NCBI RefSeq assembly: GCF_023898315.1
Contig: NC_064617.1
Coordinates: 712,277,202-712,341,201, forward strand
Length of the DNA stretch: 64,000 bases
Direction of reading: 5' to 3'
Source: Schistocerca nitens
Lineage: Eukaryota > Arthropoda > Insecta > Orthoptera > Acrididae
Each line of letters opens with the position of its first letter. The stretch's first letter is position 1. The position numbers and the translations under genes were made by a program. The notes below the pieces were generated by a model. It ran no database searches. It was not told where the DNA came from and saw nothing but the letters and a program-made list of their open reading frames with translations. Positions 46,860 to 58,249 of this stretch are shown one piece after another.

Positions 46860-47870
46860 CCCAGGTCCCTTCCTCAGAATACAATCCTTTCAGTAGAAGA
46901 AAGAACAGCCATACACAACCTCAAAACAAATCCTGGCCTAATTATGCTTCCTGTAGACCAAGGTTCCACCATTGTTGTTATGGTTCGCAGTGATTGCCTG
47001 GCAGAAGGCCTCCTATTATCTGACTCCTCTACCTATTAACTCTGCCAGAGTGATCCCATTCCAGAAGTCCAACACAACCTCCAATCCTTGTTTAAAGCCT
47101 TAGGCCCTTCCCAGAATATCTCCCCTGAATCCATTTCCCTCCTCACCCCTATGAGACCCCACACACGCACCTCCTACAAGCTCCCCAGAATCCACAAATC
47201 CAGCAATCCTGGATGCCCCATTGTTGCTGGTTATTGTGCCCCCACTGAAAGAATTTCGGCCCTCATTGACCAACACCTCCAAAACTAGCCTCCCACATCA
47301 AACACAAAAACCACTTCCTTCACCAACTCTCCACCATCCCCATCTCATTACCTCCTGGATCCCTACTTATCACTGTTGATGCCACATCCCCATACATTCA
47401 TGTCCAAGGTCTTACTGCTATTGATTCTACCTTTCCCAACATCCTTCAGACTCCAAAGCCACTGCCTCACACATCTTATTAACTTTATCCTAACCCGAAA
47501 CTATTTCTCCTTTGAAGAGAAGGTAAATAAAAAAATCCACAGCACAGCCATGGGCACCCACATGGATCCCTCCATTGCCAACATTTTATGGTCCATGTAG
47601 AGAAAAACTTCTTAGCCTCCCAAAACACCAAACCCCTAGTCTGGTTCAGGTTTATTAATGATATCTTCATGATCTGGGCTCAGGGCCAAAACACCTTATC
47701 TTCATTCCTTCACAACCTCAATACCTTCTCTCCCATCCACTTCACGTGGTCCTCCTCATTCCAGCATGCCACCTTCTTAGATATTAACCTCCTCCTCTCG
47801 ATTGACTCGATTGACACCTCTGTCCACATTTTGCATTTTGACAGCTGTCATCATTTTGCATTTTGATAGC
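46860..47870 (+). pseudogene. Penelope-like reverse transcriptase, many frameshifts
   Basis: Order of blocks: EERTAIHNLKTNPGLIMLPVDQGSTIVVM (PLE entry, usually PADKGG), SYKLPRIHKSSNPGCPIV, a VDATS segment near 47,377, NYFSFEEKVNKKIHSTAMGTHMDPSIANILW, then VWFRFINDIFMIWAQG, LSSFLHNLNTFSPIHFTW and ATFLDINLLL. The catalytic YxDD equivalent reads FIND, with the first Asp of the pair lost. PLE reverse transcriptases are related to telomerase (family knowledge). Confidence 0.78.
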
Positions 47871-48199
47871 TGTCATCTCTTTCACAGCAAAAAATCCCTC
47901 CCACACAGCCTGGCCACCCAGGAATGGCATATCTGTAGTGACAGAAACTACCTTGCTCAGAATGCTGAGAGGCCTTCGCTGACAGGCACTATCACCCAGA
48001 CCTAGCCTGCAAACAGATCTCCCATGGCATTTCCTCTCACACCCCCAATCCTCCCACCAATCCCAAGAACCAACCACAAAGAAATGTCCCCTTCATCACC
48101 CAGTACCGCCCCAGACTGGAACAACTGAACCACATCCTTCACCAGGGCTTCGATTACCTATCATCATGCCCCTAAACGAGGGACATCCTTCTCAAGATA

Positions 48200-48745
48200 C
48201 TTAACACACCACCTAAAGTGATGTTCTGTCACCCATCCACCCTCCAGATCATCCTAGTCCATCCCTATGCCACTCCTAGTCGCAGTCCCTTGCCACAAGG
48301 ATCATATCCCTGTGGAAGACCCAGATGCAAAACCTGTCTAATCCACCGACCAAGCGCTTCCTGGTCCAGTCCTGTCACAGGTTTATTCTACCCCATCTGG
48401 GGCCAGGCCACCTGTGAAAGCAGCCAAGTGTTTGGCAGCTCTGCTACAGTCATTGTTTAGCTTTTTGTATTGGTATGACTACCAACCAGCTGTCCACCAG
48501 GATGAACAGCCACCACCAAACTGCGGCCAAGAGCAAAGTGGACCAACCTGTGGCACGACATGCAGCTGAACATAACATACTTGATTTCAATGGTTGCTTC
48601 ACTATCTGAGCCCTCTGGATCCTTTCCTTCATCACCAACGTTTCTGAACTGCGCACATGGGAATTCTCCTCACAACACATTCTCCGCTCCCGTAATTATC
48701 CTGGCCTCGACCGACAGTAACACACTGAGCCCACAGCCTCCACCC
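48200..48745 (+). pseudogene. PLE linker and GIY-YIG endonuclease remnant
   Basis: The frame from 48,218 reads QGSYPCGRPRCKTCLIH, the characteristic PLE Cys-rich linker, then QATCESSQV leading to the position of the Y-I-G blocks. After a frameshift near 48,450, CIGMTTNQLSTRMNSHHQTAAK and QPVARHAAEHNILDFNGC resemble the later endonuclease helices. The GIY and YIG motifs themselves are not clear. Such endonucleases nick target DNA for insertion. Confidence 0.6.
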
Positions 48746-49224
48746 AACCATTTCCACCCCTTCTGTCTTATCGTCTCCTCCTCATTCTCATTCCACCCTT
48801 TTTATTTGCCGCCCTCTGCCAACGCATCCTTTCGTCTTTTCCCGCTCTCTCCTGTTTTTGCTCCTTTCTTCCTCACCTACCTGCCCCACAACCTCCTGAG
48901 GCTGATTCTTTTGGCATTCTAGTCCCTGCACACCAGACTTCGTTCATCTGTCCTTCAACCGACACACTACTCTCTCTTCCTCTTCCCCGCCGCCTCCAGA
49001 TTGGTGCTTGCATCCCACGTGATAGATGTATTCTGGCCAAGATGTTGGAGTTAGCGGTCATGTGTGCATGATGTGCTTGCTTGTGTGTACGAATGGTGTA
49101 TGTGTCTTTCTTTTAATAACGAAGGTTGGGGCTGAAAGCTTAATGTAAGTGTCTTTTAATTGTGCCTGTAAGTAGCAGTCTGTCTTTTCCTGCATTTTTA
49201 TTAAAAATTTGAGTACACAGTATA

Positions 49225-49462
49225 TATGAAGAACTTATTTCGATAGTGGTACAAGTCCATTACCTCCACTTTTCTGCCTATAATGCTTTTGAAATTAATG
49301 ATCCAAACAAACAGAAAGAAAGGTTCAGCTCTAGCAAGAAGCCATATGCTTGAATATTTCTGGTATCTAAACTGCAGATTTTTCAGCGCTCATTGAACTA
49401 AAGACTGTATCTCCAAATGAACAAAAATGGACTTGTACCAGTATTGAAATAAGCCCTTCATA
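49225..49462. mobile_element. Small inverted-repeat (MITE-like) element
   Basis: The 36 bases at 49,225-49,260 (from TATGAAGAACTTATTTCGAT) and the reverse complement of 49,427-49,462 match at about 31 of 36 positions. The inner part has no coding. It may be a non-autonomous DNA transposon, or subterminal sequence of the neighbouring P-type element. Exact outer ends and target duplication were not determined. Confidence 0.6.
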
Positions 49463-49739
49463 TTTTCCTTGTACAGATTGAGTTGTATTATAACTGAACT
49501 GATCGAAGTTCATATTCATTGCAACACATTTGAACACAAGCGTCACTGTAACACGTTAATCGAGTACAGGCCATATTGGCATTCCGCGCAGACTGCTGAC
49601 GAAATGGCGTGACGTCATTAGGAATACGGGAAGCGAGAACGCTACATGCTTACCGGTACTGTTAAGGCAAGGAATTCCCAAACTCTGCTGAAGCAAATAC
49701 CGTAGAATGCAGCTGATTGTAAGTTATCCTTGTTTCTGA

Positions 49740-52130
49740 GCGTTTTGAAGTTGCCTACTACGAGCGAAGGTAGAAATCACTGAGCTATTGCTGACTGCAA
49801 AAATATTTCATGTAAAACTGCGGAAATTTGATCATCTATTGAGAAATGTAGAGAACGGAAATGGGTGTTAATGTAAATAATGTAAGGATTTGTTTGGATC
49901 ATTTTCTCCCAAAAGATTAGGAACGAGACTTTAAAAAATGAGTTTCTGGGATTGCCTTCAAAAGGAAAATTAAAAGGTGTGCGGTTACAAAAATTCCAAA
50001 TTGGCATGGAAATGGATTCGAGGTTGCCACAAGTTCCAGCACGGACAACGTACAAGTAATTTCCAGATATTCATGTTCTTTAGAAACACATTTCTACGTA
50101 AAACTTTTTTGAAACATTGTTAGTGGAAATAACAGCGGTCAAAAATCAAAACTGAAATTGTTAATAAAATAATTAAAAGTCTCGACTGCATACAATAATA
50201 GATTTTTAAAAAGTTTTTTATGTGGCCAGAACTGTTTTTAGTTAAAATTTTTAACATTTCCGTGCGTATTCGGTTTTGGAATTATTCGTGCATCGTTTTT
50301 TTCAGCGATTACAAACTTTTCACATAATAATAGTAATAATAAAATAATAACGCTATTCTAAAATAAATTTGTTTTATTAACAGCTGACATCAGTAAGAGA
50401 TCGCCGACGAAAAAGGGAAATGCTGACTACTGTAAAAGCCTTACCTCCAAACAAAATTAGATTTTATAATTCGACCAGCAAAGTGGCATTTCTAGATCTA
50501 CGCCTTATTGTTGAAGAGGAAAGAGATTAAAAACGAAAATATGTATAACTGCTGGGGAAAGAAAACTACGCTCTGAAAAGAAATAGATTTGCTTCTTCTG
50601 TAATAAAACAACAAATTAGGGACAATGTAAACAGACCAGATTCGATCTTTACGTAATAACGAAAACAAAATGAAGACATTGCTAATGCTCTCGTTTTGAG
50701 AGATTTTTCACCGAAAGCTTACACTTCTTGTGGCAAAAGAACTACCCTTTTTCTTTCAGGTCAACACTTCGGAAATGGGCTAAACAAGTGCAAGCCTGAA
50801 ATTCTGTAAAAAGCTAAGATAGAAACATTCAAATCTCTAGAGAAAATAGGCGTCCTATGTTTTAACGTAATATAGTTGGTAGCGTGTGTTATGACTCATC
50901 AGATGATGTAATTTTAGGATCGCCCAACATCATAGTCTTGAAAACAAGCTTCCTTAAAATCTGTTAGCAACACAGGTCAGCTATTTAACTATGATACACA
51001 TTTAAGCATGATACATGGCATTACGATGGTTCACGTGGCAGTAAGAGGACGAGCTCGGCAGAACGTACGAACGGCGGCGCAACTGTTTTCACACCGTTGT
51101 GCCTGAGTTGTTAAATACCTGCTAAACAAAGAACAGGAAGGAATTTCAATTGAACTGATCAGTGACCTCTTTGACCTTTCAATGTCAATGGTTCCTAATG
51201 ATGACAAAATATCTCTCCGAAGTGGCTATGACCTTAATTTTCAAAGACAGAAGAATGTACAAAAACGCATCCTCGAGGTTTGCCTGCTGTCATTCCAGAA
51301 GGGTTTCATAATTTCAGTAAACTGTCTCTTTGGACATAAAGAATGTGGAACCATCGCACATCTTGACTTCTAGGCTAAACCAAGACTGTTTGGAGAACTT
51401 TTTTCTGAACTTCGTGGCCTGGGAGCATTTTACAACTCAATATTTTCGAAGCGAAAAATAAAATGTGGCGTCCCATGTAGGCTGGAAATACAGAAGAAAC
51501 ACCTAATCGGCAAAAACATCTGTTATGGAAAGTACCAGTGAGATGCCGTCACATGTTTTTCCAATAGAAGATGAAGCTCATCACAAGCGAGTTATGTATT
51601 AACATAACTACAAATATGACAGGTGATTTGGACTGCTCTAATTTCAGCGCGCAAGAGCCATATCTGTTGCAGTTTCCTACTGATGAATCAGCAGTGATGA
51701 CAGCGAATCCCAAAATACACTAAAATATCTTGCGGGTTACATAGCATTTAAATGCAAGTACATTGACAGTTTCTTAGGTTCAGTCTCAGAGAAACGTCTT
51801 CCGGATTCAGATTGCATAATCGGTAATGACTGGATATCTGTAATCTACAGAGGTAGACTCATTTCTCCTTCGACAGACTGGTTCAATAAAATACAGGAGT
51901 TTGAAGTGATATTTTTCAGTTTTCGTGGGCGAAATGTGGCTACGTATGACGGAGTGATGCAAAAGTTAATTTCTACAATAACCTCAAAGTTTCACGAAAT
52001 ATACAACAAAGTAGTTTCTCCCTTTACACAAGGACTAGAACCTTCATTAGAATAAGGCATCTGAATACAATAGCTAAAACATTAAACATAAAAAAGGCTT
52101 AGTGCGAAGAAAAGTCTTGAGTGACTTGCT
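49740..52130 (+). pseudogene. THAP/P-superfamily transposase fossil
   Basis: Heavily decayed, but blocks occur in P-transposase order on the plus strand. Near 49,888, ICLDHFLPKD fits the end of a THAP zinc finger (CxxHF). Around 50,690-50,800, LVLRDFSPKAYTSCGK then LRKWAKQVQA. Near 51,065, RQNVRTAAQLFSH, then GISIELISDLFDLSMS. Near 51,375, RLNQDCLENFFSELRGLGAFYN. Near 51,730-51,860, LKYLAGYIAFKCKYIDSF and GRLISPSTDWF. Near 52,045, FIRIRHLNTIAKTLNI. These match THAP9/P-element regions as I know them. Stops throughout. The enzyme would excise and insert the element. Confidence 0.72.
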
Positions 52131-52504
52131 TTGTCATGTTCCTGAACAACAGTAATCTGTATTCATTAATGCTGTAACATGTTCTAGCTCTTAATATTAA
52201 GTCGTTGAAGGTGGCTATTTTCATAACATGCAAGTTTTTATTTCATAATTTTAGATATAATGAAGCTTAATAATATGCATCAGCACTCAACATCACACAA
52301 TTAATGAGGCTGGTGATAAACTGTTGGAGATTGAACAGTTTCCCAACGACATCATACGTGTTAGCCAATTGCAGCACTACGCCCCAGAAATGACCTACCT
52401 GATTGCTTCCAGTTTCCTTCACATCAAGCATTGCCACGTTCACTGTTGCCGGTGCAGTGGTAGATTACAGTGAGGTGACAAAAGTCATAGGATACCTCCT
52501 AATA

Positions 52505-53218
52505 TCATGTCGAACCTCGATTTGCCCGGCTTAGTGCAACATCTCGACATGGCATGGACTGAAGATGTCGTTGAAAGTTCCCTGCAGATGTACTGAACCG
52601 TGCTGCCTCTGTAGCAGTCCATAAATGCGAAAATGTTGCCGGTACAGGATTTTGAGCAAAAACTGACCTCTCTATTATGTTCCATAGATGTTCGATGGGT
52701 CCCATGTCGGGCGATGTGGATGGCCAAATCATTCGCTCGAACTGTCCAGAATGCTCATTAAACAAATCGCCAACAGTTGTGTCCCAATGACATGACGCAT
52801 TGTCATCCATAAACATTCCGTCGTTGTTTGGGAACATGAAGTCCATGAATAGCTGTAAGTGGTCTCCAAGTAGCCGAAAATAACCAGTTCCAGACAATTA
52901 TCGGTTCAGTTTGACCAGAAGACGCAGTCCATTTCATGTAAACACAGCCCACACCATTATGGAGCTACCGTCAGCTTGCACAGTGCCCTGTTGACAACTT
53001 GGGTCAATGGCTCCGAGGGGTCTGCGTCTCACTCGAACCCTACCATCAGCTCTTACCAACTGAAATCGGGCCTCTTCTGACCATGCCACGGTTTTCCAGT
53101 CATCTGGAGCCCGACTGGTACAGTCACGATCCCAGGGGAGGCGCCGCAGGTGATGTACTGTTAGCAGAGGCACTCGCGTCTGGCGTCTGCTGGATAGCCC
53201 ATTAACGCTAAACGGCAC
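52505..53218 (-). pseudogene. Tc1-like transposase remnant (second family)
   Basis: Two minus-strand frames. 53,218-52,934 contains KTVAWSEEARFQLVRADGRVRVRRRP and GSSIMVWAVF; here the usual SDE is SEE, so the first catalytic Asp seems replaced by Glu. 52,897-52,505 contains DDNASCHW (second Asp) and WPSTSPDMGPIEHLWNII (Glu). The N-terminal DNA-binding domain is largely lost in 53,220-53,580. Confidence 0.85.
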
Positions 53219-53587
53219 AGTCCTAACGGATACGTTCGTCGTTGTTTTCTGCGGTTATTTCGCGTAGTGTTGCTATTCTCTTATAGCACTGACAACCCTA
53301 CGCAAATACCGCTGCTCTCGGTCATTTGTCCGTGATGAGAGGTAATGCCTGAAATTTGGTTTCCTCAGCACAGACTTGGCACCGTGGATCTCGAAGTATT
53401 GAATTACCTAATAATTTCCGAAATGTTATATCCCATGTTTCCAGCTCTAACTACCATTCCGCGGTTCAAAGTCTTTTAATTCCTGTCGTGCGGTCGGAAA
53501 CCTTTTCATATGAATCACCTGTATAGAAATGGCAGTTCCACCAAAGCCCTGCTCTTTTATACGTTGTGTACGCGACACTATTAAAAT

Positions 53588-53776
53588 TCAAATGGCTCTG
53601 AGCACTATGGGATGTAACATCTGAGGTCATCAGTCCCCTAGAACTAATAACTACTTAACTTAACTAATCTAAGGACATACACACATCCATGCCCAAGGCA
53701 GGATTCATACCTGCGACCCTAGCAGCAGCGCGGTTCCGTAATGAAGCGCCTTGAACCGCTCGGTCACAGCAGCCGG
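53588..53776 (-). mobile_element. tRNA-headed SINE, diverged
   Basis: Minus strand, TCAAATGGCTCTGAGCACTA at the 3' end, shared tail with several changes, head ending CACAGCAGCCGGC. No clear target duplication. More substitutions than the other SINEs, so probably older. Confidence 0.88.
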
Positions 53777-53899
53777 CAGTTTTATTTCGTTCCGGCCGTG
53801 ATACTATTGCCATTGTATACGTGCATACCGCTATACCACGACTTTTGTCACCTCATTGTACAGTTACTTTGCGATTTAATACACGTGTACAAATTTTAA

Positions 53900-55390
53900 A
53901 TCGCCAGTGCTGACTTTTTCCAGTGAGGTCAAAAACATTTCCCTGGGAGGTGCCGGAACGCTACTCCGACCAAAATTACGCATTGCTGCTGCCTACAAGA
54001 TGGTGAAATGAGTGATCTGTAATCGTGGGTCACGTGATCGTCAATTTCCCCAGCCGTTACTGCCAATAGGTGTAATGAAAAGTCTTAGAGGAAAGAGCTT
54101 GAACGAAAAGACCCGTAAAACTTTATAGTTTGATAAACTCCCAGAAACATTCAAAGTATTGTAACTATTCCCAAAGAAGATGCAGATAAAATGACTCTCA
54201 TGGCACATCGAATGATAGAAATGCGACAAGTTGATGCAGTTCATCCAACTCTAAAACAGAAGCTGTCATTACATGTAGGTCCTACATTCCAGTTGCATAG
54301 AGTGTACATTTGAACTGAAGAAATATAACGCCAGCAGAGATAAAACAGGAATCATATCGACTATTTTGTTGTAGTAGGAACAGAAGCCGATTGAGATGCA
54401 ATTAAAACTATTGCTACTACCATTGTCATTTTGCTGTAGATTGTAGACCAGAAAAGTGTGCTCATCGTCGTGAATGATAAAATCGGGATACTGAGAAAAA
54501 CTAGACACAATAACGGTCTAATGTTATGCCATTGATGTTATTATAAGTAATCAATTTTGCATGACTATTAAAGGTTGCAGCTCAAGCTAAATACTTTTGG
54601 TAGATGGATGAGAAGATGTAGAAGCAAAAAATGGTAAAACTAAAGAGGATGATTATACATCCTGTGCTGCGAATGCTTCTCAAATTCCAAGCTATGGTTC
54701 AAATGGCCATTTGTAGTCACAAACATTTCAAAAGTGACATTAGGCATCGATTTTGTTCATAATTTTCGTCTTCTGTTTGATCTTAAGAACATAAGATTCT
54801 TTGATAACAACATTCAATTAAAAGCATTTATTGAAACAAATGAAAAAGCTAATTCCTTTCTTATCTCCTATAAATAGCCTGTAATTTGTGGAGTAACAAA
54901 ACCCAATGTGGTGCTCAAGTCAGTATTCATTGTATTTCAATGTCTAGCAGCTCTCCAGTCTTCTGTTAGCCTCATAGATTATACCCACATTAACTACTCC
55001 TACACACGCCGAAGCAAGCTTTTCAGTACATGTTAAACCACATTATTCAACTCTCTAAAGTGATTCTATCGTCTGGATAGGATTACAGAACCAGATGGTC
55101 ACTGACGTGCTTGTTGACATTATCGTTTTGTAAGTAAAATTACCATCCCAAACCACTATCCAATTCCACGTAGGTGATATTTACTTAATCCTTTAGGACA
55201 AGAAAATATATTTTCCCAGATAGACCTTTTAAAAACTTGTTATCAAATCCCACACTTGGAAGCAGATAAACGAAAACCACAAAAATTATCATTCCATATG
55301 ATCTTTTTTAATTTAATTTCAGGGCGACAAGAAACAGACTTAACTTTTTTCGAAGATTTATTAATGAATCATTAGTTTTTTGTGTACCGT
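53900..55390 (+). pseudogene. Second Gypsy-type retrotransposon fossil
   Basis: Blocks in the expected order, all frameshifted. Gag-like LPETFKVL followed by PKEDADKMTLMAHRMIEM (54,130-54,235). Protease-adjacent WPFVVTNISKVTLGIDFVHNFRLLFDLKNIRF (54,700-54,805), which corresponds to the region after the DTG in Gypsy elements. RT start ITIPNHYPIPRR and FSQIDLLKTCYQIPHLEADKRK (55,140-55,275). No integrase, no LTR recognised. Distinct in sequence from the element at 827-11,126. Confidence 0.6.
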
Positions 55391-55394
55391 TTGA

Positions 55395-56230
55395 ACGTCT
55401 TATTAAATATGGTCTCAATCACATTCAAGTCTGGATGAAGCACCTCACATTCCAGGCCATATGTTTCAGGTCGTTATCTTGATATAACTTTAAATGCTCC
55501 ACAATCCGCATGTTTTTAGGACGCTTTTGCAAATTGCCCCCCAGTATTCTGAGGTACTGATTTGGTCCATTTTATCCTCAATAAAAACCAGTTCACAAAC
55601 TTCATTCGCCGACATGCATCCCCACACCATTACATGTCCACCGCCATACTTCACAGTTACTCTTAGATTTTTTTCTTGAAGCTCAGTATTTCATCGCAGC
55701 CCTACAGTTATCCTCCCATCAAACTGAAATATTTTAAATGTACTCTCGTCAGCAAATGTAACTTCATTCCATCACATATTGTCATCTCTAACAGGCTCTC
55801 TAGCAAACAGCATTCTCTTTCTAGGATTTATTTTATGAAGCGCACCCGAAGTTCTTGGACGTCCCATATGCAGTACATTGTCAGTCCTACCTTTCTCCTG
55901 CAATCTCCTGATTATATTGGAAACTACACTCTTCGTGATTTGTAACGTTTTAGCAGTTTTATGAAAACTTTTGCCTACAGCATGATGAAAAATTTCTAGC
56001 TGAGCTGTTCAAATGTGCTCTCTTCTTCTGCAACCCATTATTAGTTCAGCTGTACTTTACCTCGCTGTCCGTGGCTCCTCTGCACACGACCTCTGCAGGA
56101 CAACTGAGTGTGTCGCAATAACTTTTTTGACACGCGTTAACGGCGTTTGAAGGTTCCAGGGTCACTATTTCTCCCCTGTTTCCTAAATATAGACATTTTA
56201 CTATGGTGTTGTTGTCCCTGTCTAACAGGG
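55395..56230 (-). pseudogene. Tc1-like transposase remnant (third family)
   Basis: Minus strand. DNA-binding part near 55,990-55,850 (KTAKTLQITKSVVSNIIRRLQEKG, then GRPRTSGALHKINPRKRMLFAREPV). Catalytic part near 55,760-55,560: EVTFADESTFKIFQFDG (first Asp), LRVTVKYGGGHVMVWGCMSANEV. The DN and E blocks downstream (to 55,395) are missing or unreadable. No inverted ends or TA flanks identified. Confidence 0.72.
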
Positions 56231-56239
56231 ATATTATCA

Positions 56240-56590
56240 ATTAGTTTGCATGTACACTATTTTCTTTGAATCATAGAGTCTGTGTGTTGCAAAGGCTAGT
56301 TTTTAATGAATGCCCGAATAATAATGTGAGTCACTCTGTGTGTCAAGTTACCATACAGAACATCGACTTTTACAAGGTAAAATACATACCAAGACTATGT
56401 CCAGTGACTCACACAATCATTCACAAAGTATAACTCCAGACATAGGTGTTCATCGTGAAGAAACAAGCCAACAAAGCTCAGCCAACCGCTTACAAAAAAA
56501 AAAGAAAAAAAACCTATGCAACTAAGCTCCATGTTAGTATTGGGGCAACCTGCTTGCAAGTGCACTCTTCATTGTTGCCAGATGTATCCA
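56240..56590. other. No recognisable feature
   Basis: AT-rich with an A run near 56,493-56,512. No known element recognised; leads into the tandemly duplicated AAGATGGC region. Confidence 0.4.
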
Positions 56591-57850
56591 AGATGGCAGC
56601 GATGACGTCATCCAAGATGGCAGCATGTAGACTTGGCAACAGTGCATGACATCAGACAAGATGGCTGCCATGATGTCAGCCGATGACGCAAGTACCGTTA
56701 TACAAGATGGCGGCTTTTGGTGGGAAAGTGCCACGCCTCCCTCCCCCAGAAAAACGGTGGGAAGTTCAAATTCCAACAGGATAATGCATCACACCACAGT
56801 TATATCTACTAAACTAAGAAAAGTACGAGACGATACGTCACTTGACCTACCACCACTAACCTTAGTCACCTGACCACCAACTCCTAGGAACTGGTGCCAA
56901 GTTTGAATTTTGGCAGTAAATAAAGATCAGTTCGCGTATCTCTACTAAGCTAAGAAAATGGCGTGAAAGAAAGGGCACTTGGACTACCCTCAGTCACCCA
57001 ACCGCCACCTCCTCCTAAGTATTCGTGGGGAAATGACTTGGGCATAAGTCTTTTATTAAACAATTTCATGCAGTATGGCCATCCGGTTTGTTCACCAAGG
57101 GGTCAGGACTCCAACTGACTTAATACCCAGCACCACCATCAGAGGGCGTTGTCATCCAAGATGGCGGCCATGATGTCAGGTAATGATGCAAGTTCCGTTA
57201 TCCAAGATGGCGGCGGCGAGAAATTCAAAAAGTGCCACACCCCCCTCCCAAGTGGGAAATTCAAATTTTGTCAGATTTTCGCTAGTGCCTTGCCCACCTG
57301 GAATTGGAAGGAAATAGTTAAAGTCTCCACCACGGTTCTCAATCGACCACCACGTCTCCTTACCAACCCATTTGATGGGCTAATGTGTACTAACATGCAC
57401 TAACATGTACTAATGTGCACAGTGCATGACATCCAAGATGGCGGCTGTGATGTCAGTTGATGACACAATTGCCACACACCCCTGGTGGAAAGTTCGAATT
57501 TTGGCGGGAAGATGGGTCAATTGGGCTACCTCCACTAACCTAACCCTCCCTCCCCTCCACTCCCTTCACCAAGAATAATTCCAACAGGATAATGCATCAC
57601 ACCTAAGAAAATGTTGTGAAAGATAGGGCAATTGGGCTACCCCCACTAACCTAAGTCACCCGACCGCCACCTCTTCCTAGGAACTGACGCCAAGTTTGAA
57701 TTTTGCCAGTAAAGACTCACGTATCTCTACTAAGATAAGAAAATGGGGCGAAAAAAGGACACTTGGACTACCTTCACTGACCTAAGTCACCCAACCGCCA
57801 CCTCTTCCTAGGGATTAGTGAGAAAAGGACTCAGCTTGCACTGGGCTGGT
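56590..57850 (+). repeat. ~0.8-kb tandem duplication rich in AAGATGGCGGC motifs
   Basis: TTCCAACAGGATAATGCATC occurs at about 56,771 and 57,579. CCAAGTTTGAATTTTG...AGTAAA...TATCTCTACTAAG...AAGAAAATGG occurs at about 56,898 and 57,690, giving a period near 790-810 bases. Within units CAAGATGGC(G/A)GC recurs at least seven times between 56,590 and 57,450, usually with TGATGTCAG and TGATGACGCAA nearby, plus conserved CCACTAACCT(T/A)AGTCACC segments. No open frame or element ends recognised. Confidence 0.8.
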
Positions 57851-57949
57851 GGAGAGAGGAAGGAGTGCACTTTATTTATGTTGGAACAACTTATTCACTG
57901 ATGATACTGATACAAAACATATGCTGTGACATGCTTGGAGTCTTGTCAC

Positions 57950-58230
57950 ACAGTCAGCAGACCTGCAAACTACTCGTAAATAACGCAACAGACACGATTG
58001 CTAATTGTAGACTGTGGAAGTAAAGCATTCCGCAGCCTACACAGATGCAAACTACTACGCTGAAATAATTTCAGTATATGCCTGCAAACAAGTCCTAAAT
58101 AATGCATCACACTGATGTGTAGACACGCTCAGTACTCGTAAACTGTCCAAATAGTGCATAGCACAGCCTCCAGACCTGCTCACAAAATACTGCAACAGAC
58201 ATGCAAACAACATATGCAGGCACCGCTCGC
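57950..58230 (+). repeat. Degenerate short-period repeat
   Basis: Variants of CAGACCTGCAAACTACTCGTAAATAA and GCAACAGACA recur several times, with irregular spacing of about 60-120 bases. It ends at a poly-C run. Function unknown. Confidence 0.5.
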
Positions 58231-58249
58231 CGCCCCCCCCCCCCCCCCC
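58231..58249 (+). repeat. Poly-C tract
   Basis: About 18 consecutive C after GCTCGCCG. Potential i-motif/G-quadruplex on the opposite strand; length may be unreliable. Confidence 0.9.

Larger units (their letters stand above)
46330..49200 (+). mobile_element. Penelope-like element (PLE) remnant
   Basis: Plus-strand element with Penelope-type reverse transcriptase (46,870-47,870), a CG-Cys-rich linker and a GIY-YIG-like endonuclease remnant (48,390-48,740), followed by a C/T-rich 3' UTR and GAAAGCTTAATGTAAGTGTC to about 49,200. Ends are approximate; no target duplication recognised. The coding part is unusually C-rich compared with surrounding sequence. Confidence 0.75.
52468..53858 (-). mobile_element. 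Tc1-like transposon, second family
   Basis: Ends (CAGTGAGGTGACAAAAGTCA and complement ACTTTTGTCACCTCATTG) are inverted repeats flanked by TA at 52,466-52,467 and 53,859-53,860. Different family from the CACTACTGG elements. Transposase on the minus strand. A SINE lies at 53,588-53,776. Confidence 0.9.

Noticed and set aside
56771..56800. Tc1 catalytic block (CAGGATAATGCATCAC) in the AAGATGGC repeat
   Set aside because: Only a short similarity to the QQDNA codons, with no neighbouring transposase sequence, and present at the same place in both repeat units.
56590..57850. CRISPR array
   Set aside because: Eukaryotic sequence; repeats are irregularly spaced, long-period and without uniform unique spacers.
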